Positions 54,808 to 63,110 of a DNA stretch of 64,000 nucleotides are shown here, in pieces. Origin of the DNA: Pedobacter sp. PLR. Its GTDB lineage: Bacteria; Bacteroidota; Bacteroidia; Sphingobacteriales; Sphingobacteriaceae. The notes beneath the pieces were generated by a model. That model searched no databases. It had not been told where the DNA came from and saw nothing but the letters and a program-made list of their open reading frames with translations. Location of the stretch: positions 248,001-312,000 of the forward strand of contig NZ_JAPIVQ010000001.1 in NCBI RefSeq assembly GCF_026239675.1, written 5' to 3'. Position 1 is the first letter of the stretch. Every line of letters begins with the position of its first letter. A program made the translations under genes and the position numbers.

Positions 54808-55362
54808 TTATTGATATTTATTTAAATAATCCTGTAAACCACCTTTCATTCCCATTCCTACAGCTTCGAATTTCCATTTTCCTTCACGTTTGTAAATTCT
54901 ACCGAATTCTACAGCTGTTTCGATTGAGAAATCTTCTTCCAGTTCATATTTCAAGATCACCTCATTTGTAGCGGCATCAAAAATACGTACAAAAGAATTT
55001 CTAACCTGACCGAAATTCTGTTTTCTGTTTTCTGCATCATGAATCGTTACCACTACGCAAATCTCATTAACTTTAGGATCTATTTTGGTCAAATCAATCT
55101 TGATTTGCTCATCATCGCCATCACCATCACCTGTTAAGTTATCACCCGTGTGTTCTACGGAACCATCAGGAGAAACCAGGTTATTGTAAAAAATCAGATT
55201 TTGATCCGACACCAATTTCTTTTGATCATCTAACATAAAAATGGAAGCATCTAAATCAAATGCTGTACCCGTAGTAGAACTATTGGTATCCCATCCAAGA
55301 CCGATCGTAAATTTAGGAGCATCAATGTTCTCCCTTTGTCCTTTTTGCAAGTTAATTGCCAT
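54808..55362 (-). CDS. terD: TerD-family calcium-binding stress protein (TerD/TerE type)
   Basis: A 184-residue TerD-domain protein. The calcium motif is HTGDNLTGDGDGDDEQI near 75-91, with GLGWDTNSSTTGTAFDLDAS before it and FGRIYKREGKWKFEAVG near the end. Its N-terminus MAINLQKGQRENID is nearly the same as in the sister gene, so the two come from a duplication. It is the first gene of the operon TerD-TerD-TelA-unknown-TerC; the 588-base region upstream should hold its promoter. Confidence 0.93.
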   Translation of the reverse strand: MAINLQKGQRENIDAPKFTIGLGWDTNSSTTGTAFDLDASIFMLDDQKKLVSDQNLIFYNNLVSPDGSVEHTGDNLTGDGDGDDEQIKIDLTKIDPKVNEICVVVTIHDAENRKQNFGQVRNSFVRIFDAATNEVILKYELEEDFSIETAVEFGRIYKREGKWKFEAVGMGMKGGLQDYLNKYQ

Positions 55363-55639
55363 ATTTAATCAATTTTAAATTATAATCAATAATTAACAAT
55401 ACTGACTCCAGCGGCTGTTTTGTCCATGAAATCTGTACGATTACAAATTTCGTTTAGCAAAATCATCAACGCTTATCAGTACCTGCAAAATATCAATTTT
55501 TAAGGGAAAAAACTAGCTTTTAAATGTAAAAATCGTGTTTTTCATCTCCTGATCCCCTCCTATTTGAATATCGCATGACAATTGTTTTTCATCAGGGATT
55601 TCCAGTCCCTTATTCCCGACTTAGATTTTATGATTTTGT

Positions 55640-55691
55640 AGGAAAATCCAGATTAATGCACCTGAATTATGGTCAATAACTCAGGTTTCCT
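55640..55691. repeat. Nested inverted repeat upstream of the TerD operon
   Basis: An outer pair (55640-55644 with 55687-55691) encloses an inner stem (55660-55670 with 55676-55686, 11 bases with one mismatch). The structure lies about 280 bases upstream of the TerD start. It could be a structured leader or terminator; neither is shown. Confidence 0.4.
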
Positions 55692-55774
55692 GAACGGAGC
55701 AAAATTCCGGATGATCATAGAATAAGTCCTCCATGGGAACAGGCAGGGATGAGTTGAGCTAACCCTCATGATGA

Positions 55775-55794
55775 GTTCGGGATGCATCCCGAAC
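55775..55794. repeat. Perfect 20-base palindrome
   Basis: Bases 55775-55794 read the same on both strands, with central GATGCATC. Flanking TGAGTTC (55772-55778) is matched by GAACTCA about 35 bases downstream, giving an alternative longer stem. It may be an operator or a palindromic repeat element. Confidence 0.6.
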
Positions 55795-55893
55795 GCATGG
55801 TCAGGCATCCATGAACTCAAAATCACTCTGCCATGCGCCCGGATGCAGCGCGGCCTGCTGAAAATCCTACCTCAGTACAAGAGATCCTAAAAC

Positions 55894-55926
55894 ACAAAAA
55901 ACTCCTGCATTTTTCTTGCAGGAGTT
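55894..55926 (-). terminator. Rho-independent terminator after the Ter phosphoribosyltransferase gene
   Basis: A perfect 10-base stem (55900-55909 with 55917-55926) with a 7-base loop is followed on the minus strand by a run of T. It lies 24 bases past the stop of the gene at 55951. Confidence 0.88.
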
Positions 55927-55950
55927 CCATTCTTAAAACAAAAAATCTTC

Positions 55951-56787
55951 TTAACTTACCTTATAAGACTGCTGGTGCAGCTGGTTTTTCAAATGATTTA
56001 GATTCCCTTCATATGATGGAATCGTATGGTAACTATTGCCCAATGATAAATCATACAGACTGTTCATAAATTCCGCGGTTTGTCGCTCGATAAAAATGCT
56101 GAAATCTTCAAAATCACTATTCAGAATATATTTTACAATCCTTGTGTTTACTGCAAAATTTCCGCTTTTAATGATCTCATCAAGGTCAAAAATAGTTTTC
56201 ACCAAATGATAGTTTAACTGATTTTCAATATTCGGATGAATGTCTTTATTCACTAATTCCGCAAAGTAAAGCATATGAATATCGTTTTTCAATCCATATT
56301 CTTTCACCATTTTCAGGATCATCCGCTCATGACTGCCGGTAATTTTAATATCATCCAGAAAAAGCAATGTTTTGCCTTCTAAAAAGTCCTTATCAATATG
56401 AAAAGAATCGTTTCCAATCAATTTCATTCTTTCTTCTGCGCTTAGTCCGCCGTAATCTTCTTTATAAGTAATGGTTCTGTGTACTTTTGCTTCCTGAACT
56501 ACCAATCCACCATGGGCAACCAGCCAACGGTTCAACTGCGACACAAATGCGTTTTTCATCGCAAAGGTTGCTGTAGGAATGAAACAATAAGGACTGGAAA
56601 TGACTACAATTTGCTCTGTAATAAAATTCTCCTGCAGGTAGTATTTGATGAAGCCATCGGCCAGGTCTTTTCCGAAAGACTTAGACACCAGGTCGTCACC
56701 AAATTTAAACCGACTGTAATCATCTGCTGAAAACCCAAAATTAATCTGATCATTTATTTTGTGCAGGGAGTAGGTATATGGAATCAT
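55951..56787 (-). CDS. Phosphoribosyltransferase-like protein of the Ter stress module
   Basis: A 278-residue protein with a type I phosphoribosyltransferase fold: the PRPP loop is LLFLDDIKITGSHERM near 145-160, preceded by the VVISSPYCFIPTATFAMKNAF substrate region. Comparative genomics of Ter operons (Anantharaman, Iyer and Aravind) links such enzymes, with HAD proteins, to a nucleoside-like metabolite. It overlaps the HAD gene by 4 bases and is ended by its own terminator, so the pair is separate from the TerD operon. Confidence 0.85.
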   Translation of the reverse strand: MIPYTYSLHKINDQINFGFSADDYSRFKFGDDLVSKSFGKDLADGFIKYYLQENFITEQIVVISSPYCFIPTATFAMKNAFVSQLNRWLVAHGGLVVQEAKVHRTITYKEDYGGLSAEERMKLIGNDSFHIDKDFLEGKTLLFLDDIKITGSHERMILKMVKEYGLKNDIHMLYFAELVNKDIHPNIENQLNYHLVKTIFDLDEIIKSGNFAVNTRIVKYILNSDFEDFSIFIERQTAEFMNSLYDLSLGNSYHTIPSYEGNLNHLKNQLHQQSYKVS

Positions 56788-57479
56788 GAGCGTAAGTGTG
56801 AAATTAATAAGTCATTTGAATTGATTAGCAGGGTATTGATTCCCATCGCCTTTGCCCCTTTTACATCTGCAACAGGGTTATCACCGATATGGATGATCTC
56901 ATGGAGTCCGATTTCGGGATGTTTCTCCCGATCAATCATATTCAGCATCAGCTTAAAAAATTCGGGATTGGGTTTAGATAAACGCACTTCATCGGAGTAT
57001 AATTGAAAATCCAACAACTCAGACAGCTTCAGGCTTGACAATACTTTTCTTAAAGTTTTCCCTTTGATAAAACCGGTATTACTTAAAATATTCAGGGTAC
57101 TCAGGCCAGAAGCCTTCAGCTCGCTTAACACGGTTAAAGATTCCGGATTATAGAGTAAAGGCATGTTATTCAACAGCAAGGTCTCCATTTCCAGATACAA
57201 TCCTTCGGTATCCACATCTTGAAAATCCGTTGAATAATCATTAATGATACTGATTACCATCAGATACATCTCATCGGCATCTATATTTTTACCCGTTTTT
57301 TCATTGATGGCATTCACCATTAAGTCGACCTGCCTGAAAACCGTGGCTACCTCTTCAATGGTTTTCTTTTTGGAATTAAAACGGGCATGAAAATATTTTG
57401 TCCTTTCCGTTTTAAAAGCAGGATTGGACTTGATCAATGTCAGCCAGAGATCAAATGAATAGTGTTTATAAAAAGGCAT
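56784..57479 (-). CDS. HAD-superfamily hydrolase of the Ter stress module
   Basis: A 231-residue HAD protein. Motif I is SFDLWLTLIKS (nucleophile Asp near 9, in the DxWxT variant), motif II NILSNTGF near 133, the motif III Lys is in LSKPNPEFF, and motif IV is IHIGDNPVADVKGAKAMG near 202-219. It overlaps the phosphoribosyltransferase gene by 4 bases and should act on its product or substrate. It is preceded by 64 bases and the AraC-type gene on the same strand. Confidence 0.88.
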   Translation of the reverse strand: MPFYKHYSFDLWLTLIKSNPAFKTERTKYFHARFNSKKKTIEEVATVFRQVDLMVNAINEKTGKNIDADEMYLMVISIINDYSTDFQDVDTEGLYLEMETLLLNNMPLLYNPESLTVLSELKASGLSTLNILSNTGFIKGKTLRKVLSSLKLSELLDFQLYSDEVRLSKPNPEFFKLMLNMIDREKHPEIGLHEIIHIGDNPVADVKGAKAMGINTLLINSNDLLISHLRS

Positions 57480-57543
57480 CTGTGTGTTTAAATTTCCAGT
57501 TTAGAATGTATTAAGCGAAGTAATGTTACAAATTTCGCGGGGC

Positions 57544-58107
57544 TTATTTGATTTTGTCTAAAGGTTTTCGCTTGTTAGCACTGGAGTCTTTGTATTTGCT
57601 GGGACTTAAACCGGTCACCGATTTAAACTGTGCAGATAGGTGTGCGCTACTGCTATAGCCCATTTTCCAGGCGATTTCGTTCAGATTCAACTCTCCGTAT
57701 TCCAACAGTTCTTTTACCTTTTCGATCTTCTGTTGAATGATATATTTCTCAATAGTGATCCCTTCTACGTCAGAAAACAACCGGCTCAGGTAGGCATAGT
57801 CTTTGTCCAGTCGCTCCGCAATCATCGTGATCAGACTTTGATTGATCTCGTTCAGATTTGAATAATGAACCAACTCAATCACCTTATTCTTAACCTGCTC
57901 TACCAGTTGGTCTTTCTCTTTATCCATTAACTCGAAACCCAGCATTTGCATCGTTCCCGATATATCCTGCAATTGGGTGGCATTAGGATCCGGAGACACT
58001 TCCACCTTACCTAAAGTGATGTCTTTTACTTCGAAATGAAGCTGCTCCAGCTGCTGACGGACAATCATCACACAGCGGTCGCAAACCATATTTTTTACAT
58101 ATAACAT
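57544..58107 (-). CDS. AraC-family regulator with N-terminal HMA-like domain
   Basis: A 187-residue regulator starting at ATG 58107 (MLYVKNMVCDRC); ATG 58110 or 58140 adds up to 11 residues. The first 70 residues look like a heavy-metal-associated ferredoxin fold with CDRC (Cys9, Cys12). The C-terminal AraC HTH has two helices sets: LNEIAWKMGYSSSAHLSAQFKSV and GLSPSKYKD near 140-170. It is divergent from the MFS pump gene at 58314, so control of that pump, perhaps by metal or thiol stress, is a reasonable guess. The domain pairing occurs in other Bacteroidota. Confidence 0.85.
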   Translation of the reverse strand: MLYVKNMVCDRCVMIVRQQLEQLHFEVKDITLGKVEVSPDPNATQLQDISGTMQMLGFELMDKEKDQLVEQVKNKVIELVHYSNLNEINQSLITMIAERLDKDYAYLSRLFSDVEGITIEKYIIQQKIEKVKELLEYGELNLNEIAWKMGYSSSAHLSAQFKSVTGLSPSKYKDSSANKRKPLDKIK

Positions 58108-58296
58108 CATAATTCTATCTCTCCGGTGGTTTAAAGCCAATTACAAAAATAAGGTATTTCCTTTCTCCGGACTTACAAAATCCTGCTTAAAACTTATATA
58201 ATTAAAAACGAAATGCGAAAGATTATGTTTTGATAAAATTCAGGATAATGTTTAGACAAAACGAACGATTCGGGCGGATGCCAAAACTACAATTCC

Positions 58297-58304
58297 TATA
58301 TTTG
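58297..58304 (+). promoter_or_regulatory. -7 box of the MFS pump gene
   Basis: TATATTTG matches the Bacteroidota TAnnTTTG -7 consensus exactly and lies 9 bases before ATG 58314. No clear TTG box is seen 19-21 bases upstream. A start site here gives an almost leaderless transcript and rules out the upstream in-frame ATG at 58230. Confidence 0.5.
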
Positions 58305-58313
58305 CAAAATCTA

Positions 58314-59540
58314 ATGACAAAACAAAAATACTTCCTACTGATTGTATTATTAGGCTCACTAACCGCGTTAGGACCATTTTCAATCGACATGTACCTTCCT
58401 GGATTTCCAGCTATTGCCAAAGATCTGAACACAACTGTTCTTAAAATATCATTGTCCCTTTCCAGTTATTTCATCGGAATCTCTGCCGGACAACTCCTTT
58501 ACGGACCATTATTAGACCGTTTTGGCAGGAAGAAACCATTGTATATCGGACTGCTGGTTTACATCATTGCTTCCGCATTTTGTGTATTTGCAACTAGTCT
58601 GGATGCCCTGATCATTTTGCGTTTCCTGCAGGCAATAGGCAGCTGTGCCGCAGCCGTGGCTTCCATTGCCATGGTAAGAGACCTTTTTCCGGTAAAGGAA
58701 AATGCTAAGGTTTTCGCCTTGCTGATGCTGGTCGTAGGTGTTTCACCGATGATTGCCCCTACTTTAGGCGGCTATGTAACCGTTGCCTGGGGATGGCACT
58801 CTGTATTTATCATTTTAATGGGTTTAGGTGTATTGAACCTGATCGCCAGCTGGCTTTGGCTGCCGGATAGTTATAAACCTGACACCAGCCTTTCGCTGAA
58901 ACCAGTCCCTATTCTCAAAAACTTTCTTTCTGTAATCAAAGAGCCACAGTTTTATACCTATGCTTTTACCGGTGCACTGGCTTTCGCCGGATTGTTCGCT
59001 TATATCTCCGGTTCACCACTCGTTTTTATCGATATTTTTCAAGTCTCGGAAGAAGGTTATGGCTGGATCTTCGCTTTATTAGCGACAGGTTTAATCGGCT
59101 CAAGTCAGATCAACACCTTTTTATTGAGGAAATACAAGAGCGAACAGGTGATTTTTGCCGCCTTAAGCACACAGGTTGTACTGGTCTTATTTTTCCTGTT
59201 GGGCAGCATCAATAACTGGTTTGGCCTTACAGAAACGGTATTATTACTTTTCTTATTCCTCTCTTGTCTGGGCTTAACCAATCCAAATACATCTGCTTTA
59301 TCCCTTGCACCATTCCGCAAAAACGCGGGTAGTGCATCCGCTTTAATGGGTGCGGTACAAATGGGACTTGGTGCTTTGGCTTCCTTTGGCGTAAGCATGT
59401 TTGAAGTGAAATCTGCGGTCCCTATGGTCGCCATCATGACCGGAACCACTATCATCGCTTTAATGATTCTGGTGATTGGAAGAAGAAATATTAAGGTTCA
59501 AATCGAGGAAAGTAAAGACGCTTCCGCTTTTATTCATTAA
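58314..59540 (+). CDS. Bcr/CflA-family MFS drug exporter
   Basis: A membrane exporter of about 408 residues with 12 helices (DHA1 drug:H+ antiporter class). Family motifs are ALGPFSIDMYLPGFPAIAKDL near the start, GQLLYGPLLDRFGRKKPL near 60-77 and RFLQAIGSCAAAVASIAMVRDLF near 105-127, with SPMIAPTLGGYV after. It starts at ATG 58314, 9 bases after a promoter box, and is divergent from the AraC/HMA regulator. Drugs or metabolites exported are unknown. Confidence 0.92.
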   Translation: MTKQKYFLLIVLLGSLTALGPFSIDMYLPGFPAIAKDLNTTVLKISLSLSSYFIGISAGQLLYGPLLDRFGRKKPLYIGLLVYIIASAFCVFATSLDALIILRFLQAIGSCAAAVASIAMVRDLFPVKENAKVFALLMLVVGVSPMIAPTLGGYVTVAWGWHSVFIILMGLGVLNLIASWLWLPDSYKPDTSLSLKPVPILKNFLSVIKEPQFYTYAFTGALAFAGLFAYISGSPLVFIDIFQVSEEGYGWIFALLATGLIGSSQINTFLLRKYKSEQVIFAALSTQVVLVLFFLLGSINNWFGLTETVLLLFLFLSCLGLTNPNTSALSLAPFRKNAGSASALMGAVQMGLGALASFGVSMFEVKSAVPMVAIMTGTTIIALMILVIGRRNIKVQIEESKDASAFIH

Positions 59541-59602
59541 TTTTTCAAAAGATCGTAGGGGTAAACCCTCATTGCGTTGTCTCATTTCAAAATCAGACAA
59601 AA

Positions 59603-60874
59603 ATGAGGACTTCAAACTACAACAAAACATTTAAAACAGTTAAACCTGCTTACCAGGCGGTCGCCCTTACCGGATTCCTACTTTCCGGTTTAACGGGCTT
59701 TGCGCAGAGCGAGGCAACTGGTGTTAAAAATACCGCTGCTCATGCTAGCATTAGTAGCACTGAGGGCAGAAATGGTCTTGCTGATCTTAGCACCAGGACT
59801 ATTCAGCAGATCGAAAAAGGGGTTGAAAAAATCCATATTGGTTTGGTTTATCCTTTGAGCAGCAATGGAAAACATGCCCCTTTAGATACCAACAACCTTT
59901 CTATTCACTTACTCGCAGGTGTCTCTTCCGTTGAAAAAGGATTTACTTTCGCAGGCTTTTCAAATATTGTCCGCAACGAAGCAACGGGAACACAGATTGC
60001 AATGTTCTCCAATCACATTAGCAAGAAGGCGACCGGCTTACAAATTGCAGGATTTCTAAACACTTATGAGGAAGGTGATGGTGCTGCCTTTGCAGGATTT
60101 GCGAATATTGCCAAAGGAAATATCAAAGGTGTTCAATTTGCAGGTTTCAGCAATATCGCGAAAGACGTTAAGGGGGCACAGTTTGCAGGTTTCTTAAATA
60201 AGGCCAATTCAGTTAAAGGATCACAGCTTGCGGGCTTTATCAACATCGCCCGGAAAAACGTATCTGCTTCGCAGTTATCAGGTTTCATCAATAAAGCGGA
60301 AGATGTAAAAGGCTCACAATTTGCCGGATTCATCAATATTGCTCAAAAGGTAAAAGGCATACAAGGCGCTGGATTTATCAATATTGCCGACAGTAGCGAC
60401 TACCCTATCGGGATCATCAACCTGGTAAAAAAGGGAGAAAAAAGCCTCAGTTTAACGATGGATGAGACGCAGACTTCCATGCTTTCTTTCCGCTCCGGAG
60501 GAAAAGTTACCTATGGTATTATTGGCATCGGCTATAACTTCAAAAACAAGAAGGAAGTCTATGCGATGGAAGCCGGTTTAGGTGCCCATTGGTTTCAAAG
60601 TTCCTCTTTTAGACTTAATACCGAGCTAACTGCAACCGTTTTGGAAAATTTCAAGGCAGGGGAATACTTTAAATCTTCGCTAAGGATTTTACCCGCTTTA
60701 AGCATCGGAAACCATCTGGAATTATTTGGCGGTCCATCCCTTAATTTTCTAAGCACCAATACAACTGAAGGCAAGGACCTACACCAGAAATTCATCCACA
60801 CCTGGGGCGATCGCGCGAATGATTTCCAGGCTTTGTATTTAGGCTATTCCGGGGGAATTCAATTTATATTCTAA
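59603..60874 (+). CDS. Surface-repeat protein (LA_2272-like), predicted outer-membrane
   Basis: A 423-residue protein with a signal peptide (to about 35, TGFAQSE) after a short N-terminal extension. Residues 113-266 hold ten repeats of 15-16 residues with consensus GxQxAGFxNxAxxVK. A C-terminal region with ALSIGNHLELFGGPSLNF and GYSGGIQFIF looks like outer-membrane beta-strands. It resembles LA_2272-type surface repeat proteins. Function is unknown; it lies alone between the MFS and hydroxylase genes. Confidence 0.75.
   Translation: MRTSNYNKTFKTVKPAYQAVALTGFLLSGLTGFAQSEATGVKNTAAHASISSTEGRNGLADLSTRTIQQIEKGVEKIHIGLVYPLSSNGKHAPLDTNNLSIHLLAGVSSVEKGFTFAGFSNIVRNEATGTQIAMFSNHISKKATGLQIAGFLNTYEEGDGAAFAGFANIAKGNIKGVQFAGFSNIAKDVKGAQFAGFLNKANSVKGSQLAGFINIARKNVSASQLSGFINKAEDVKGSQFAGFINIAQKVKGIQGAGFINIADSSDYPIGIINLVKKGEKSLSLTMDETQTSMLSFRSGGKVTYGIIGIGYNFKNKKEVYAMEAGLGAHWFQSSSFRLNTELTATVLENFKAGEYFKSSLRILPALSIGNHLELFGGPSLNFLSTNTTEGKDLHQKFIHTWGDRANDFQALYLGYSGGIQFIF
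59939..60401 (+). repeat. Ten in-frame coding repeats of 45-48 bases
   Basis: The repeats encode residues 113-266 of the surface-repeat protein. Units include GVQFAGFSNIAKDVK, GAQFAGFLNKANSVK and GSQFAGFINIAQKVK. Unit sequences differ in codon use and in residues, so the array is old rather than a recent slip expansion. Confidence 0.8.
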
Positions 60875-60960
60875 GGAACTCAGTTCAATTCATTTCTTAT
60901 CCCGGTTTAATTCTATTCCATCTCATTTTCTCCTCCAATTCATCTTTTAATCCAACACTT

Positions 60961-62457
60961 ATGGCAACCCTAACTACCGAATGGATCGAATTACTTCCTG
61001 TATTTGGTGCGGCTAAGATTGACTTCGCAGACAGTTATCTGATGCAGGAACAGGCTCCTGATCTGATCGCTTATGCGCTGCCAGCAGTATTTATCCTGGC
61101 CCTGACCGAGTTTCTACTGTCACATTTTGGCACACATAAAACCTATGAAAAAGAAGAAACGATGGGTTCTCTGCTGGTAGGAATAGGAAATCTGGTGGTC
61201 AATATCCTGATGAAAGTCGTATTAATTTATGGCGCAATCTGGATTTACAACCTGTTGCCATGGCGCATGGAAATGAATTGGTGGACTTTAATCCCTTGTT
61301 TCGTCCTCTACGATTGCTGTAGTTACTGGTCTCACAGAATCTCCCATTTCAACCGTTTCTTTTGGGCTACTCATGTGGTGCATCATTCTGCGGAACACTA
61401 CAACCTGACAGTTGCTTTCCGTCAGAGCTGGGTGCAACATTTCAAGACCGTGTTCTTTATTCCGGTGGCGTTAATGGGTTTTCATCCGGTAATCTTTTTA
61501 GTCGCCAGTCAGCTGAGTACGCTTTATCAATTCTGGGTGCATACTGAAGCCATCGGGAAGTTGCCTGCCTTTTTTGAGAAGTATTTCGGGACACCTTCCA
61601 ACCACCGCGTACATCATGGGAGCCAGGAGAAATACCTGGATAAAAATTTCGGAGCTACTTTTATGATCTGGGATCATTTGTTCGGTACTTTTCAATATGA
61701 AGAAGAGCAACCAATTTATGGGCTGACTACTCCCATCGGAAACAAAACCAATCCTTTTGTACTGAACTTCCATGAATACCGGGATATGTTAAAGGATGTC
61801 AAAGAAAGTGATGGTATCAGGGAGTGTTTGTTTTTCATTTTCGCCAGTCCGGGGAAAATATACCGACATAAATTGAATAGAGATCAACAACCAAAAGGGG
61901 CTAAAGAAATCCATTCCAAAACAACGGCAATTGTATTGATGATTATGCTGCTGCTGACTCAGGTAGTGGATGCCCGGCCTTTAAAAAACACGGAGCGCCT
62001 ACCCGTTCCCAATGGGAAAAATCTCTTGTTCTTTCTGCAAAGAACACCTGACGCGAATACAGTCGTTTATGAGCTTAATTTCAAAGAAGACGGGCAACTT
62101 GACCCGGAAGCACCTGTTAAGGGCTCCTGGATCAGATATGAAGAGCAGGGACGATTAAAACCGCTCACGAGCATAGAACAGAAGTTCGCTTATGGTGTAA
62201 AATCAAAAGCATTGGGAAATGAGGTGTTTGAAATCCGGCTGGCGGCTTATCAGAAGATGCCGATGTACCTGATCAAATCTGAAAACGACCAGCAATATCA
62301 CATCTACATTAAGGATGAAGGGCGTAACCATTTATTGAAACGGGTATTTGTAAAAGTTAAAGGGGGTTCATTCTGGTTTCCAAAAGTCGTTTACATTGAC
62401 CTGATTACGACTAATTCTGAAACGGGAATAGAAATGCTTAAAAGAATTGCCCTTTAA
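60961..62457 (+). CDS. Fatty-acid hydroxylase/sterol desaturase fused to a DUF4833-like domain
   Basis: A 498-residue fusion. Residues 1-315 form a di-iron membrane hydroxylase with four helices and the His motifs SHRISH near 121, HVVHHSAEHY near 138 and NHRVHHGSQ near 216. Residues 322-340 (a hydrophobic stretch ending VVDARP) look like a signal peptide or extra helix. Residues 345-498 match a DUF4833-like domain with KNLLFFLQRTPDANTVVYEL and DEGRNHLLKRVFV. The frame is continuous through the junction. The first part probably hydroxylates a lipid; the second has unknown function, likely in the periplasm. Confidence 0.85.
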   Translation: MATLTTEWIELLPVFGAAKIDFADSYLMQEQAPDLIAYALPAVFILALTEFLLSHFGTHKTYEKEETMGSLLVGIGNLVVNILMKVVLIYGAIWIYNLLPWRMEMNWWTLIPCFVLYDCCSYWSHRISHFNRFFWATHVVHHSAEHYNLTVAFRQSWVQHFKTVFFIPVALMGFHPVIFLVASQLSTLYQFWVHTEAIGKLPAFFEKYFGTPSNHRVHHGSQEKYLDKNFGATFMIWDHLFGTFQYEEEQPIYGLTTPIGNKTNPFVLNFHEYRDMLKDVKESDGIRECLFFIFASPGKIYRHKLNRDQQPKGAKEIHSKTTAIVLMIMLLLTQVVDARPLKNTERLPVPNGKNLLFFLQRTPDANTVVYELNFKEDGQLDPEAPVKGSWIRYEEQGRLKPLTSIEQKFAYGVKSKALGNEVFEIRLAAYQKMPMYLIKSENDQQYHIYIKDEGRNHLLKRVFVKVKGGSFWFPKVVYIDLITTNSETGIEMLKRIAL

Positions 62458-62498
62458 AGATTTGGCTGTTATGACATAGCATAAGTGAAAGAAACTAA

Positions 62499-62506
62499 TA
62501 TATTTG
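62499..62506 (+). promoter_or_regulatory. -7 box of the ECF sigma factor gene
   Basis: TATATTTG matches the TAnnTTTG consensus. It contains the in-frame TTG at 62504, so transcription would start after that codon, favouring GTG 62522 as the real start. Confidence 0.45.
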
Positions 62507-62521
62507 ACTAGAACTATACGT

Positions 62522-63106
62522 GTGAAGTTAACCGATCCCCTATCCCCAAACCTGGAACAATACGACGATGTCGCTTTTGAGCAATTGTTCAAAATGCATT
62601 ATAAGGCACTGCACGCTTATGCTTTTGTCATGCTGAAAGACCATGATACCGCCGAAGAAATGGTTCAGGGGATGTTTATGAAATTCTGGGAAAAACGTGA
62701 ATTGCTAAATATACAGTCCTCCGTAAAAGCGTACCTATATAAATGTATTTACCACGATTGCCTGAATTTCCTCAAACATGAAAAGATCAAATTCAAACAT
62801 CAGGAATATACACAGCATAGCATCCCTCATCCATCTGAGCCTGCTTCTGCCAGAGTAGAAATGACTGAATTAAAAAATAACCTGAGTCTGGCGATGAATG
62901 ATTTACCCGAGCAGTGTAGAACCATTTTTCAAATGAGCAGGTTTGAAGAACTCAGGTACCGGGAAATTGCAGATCAGTTAGGGCTGTCTGTTAAAACCGT
63001 AGAAAACCAAATGGGCAAAGCACTCCGGATATTGCGGTTAAAGCTATCCGATTTCCTTGCCCTGATTCTGTTAGGAATCATGTACTACAAAGATTTTTTT
63101 AATTAA
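62522..63106 (+). CDS. ECF sigma-70 factor, FecI-like
   Basis: A sigma factor of 194 residues starting at GTG 62522 (VKLTDPLSPN), chosen because a promoter box covers the TTG at 62504. Sigma region 2 has FEQLFKMHYKALHAYAFVML and AEEMVQGMFMKFWEKRE near 45-61. Sigma region 4 has LPEQCRTIFQMSRFEELRYREIADQLGLSVKTVENQMGKAL in parts near 128-168. It is followed 4 bases later by the FecR gene, the classic Bacteroidota pair for carbohydrate or iron uptake control. A SusC/TonB receptor expected downstream would lie outside the window. Confidence 0.93.
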   Translation: MKLTDPLSPNLEQYDDVAFEQLFKMHYKALHAYAFVMLKDHDTAEEMVQGMFMKFWEKRELLNIQSSVKAYLYKCIYHDCLNFLKHEKIKFKHQEYTQHSIPHPSEPASARVEMTELKNNLSLAMNDLPEQCRTIFQMSRFEELRYREIADQLGLSVKTVENQMGKALRILRLKLSDFLALILLGIMYYKDFFN

Positions 63107-63110
63107 CACC

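Larger units (their letters stand above)
55363..55950. other. Intergenic region with inverted repeats between Ter operons
   Basis: 588 bases with no convincing gene. On the minus strand it contains the terminator of the phosphoribosyltransferase gene (55894-55926) and, further on, the promoter region of the TerD operon. It also has a nested inverted repeat (55640-55691) and a perfect 20-base palindrome (55775-55794). The plus-strand frame of 78 codons at 55833 is a shadow of the terminator and the phosphoribosyltransferase gene. Confidence 0.55.

Noticed and set aside
58230..58313. Upstream start of the MFS pump
   Set aside because: A TAnnTTTG promoter box lies inside this stretch (58297-58304), and the pump's first helix begins at 58314.
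59939..60401. Direct repeats as a CRISPR array
   Set aside because: They are in-frame coding repeats of 45-48 bases without spacers.
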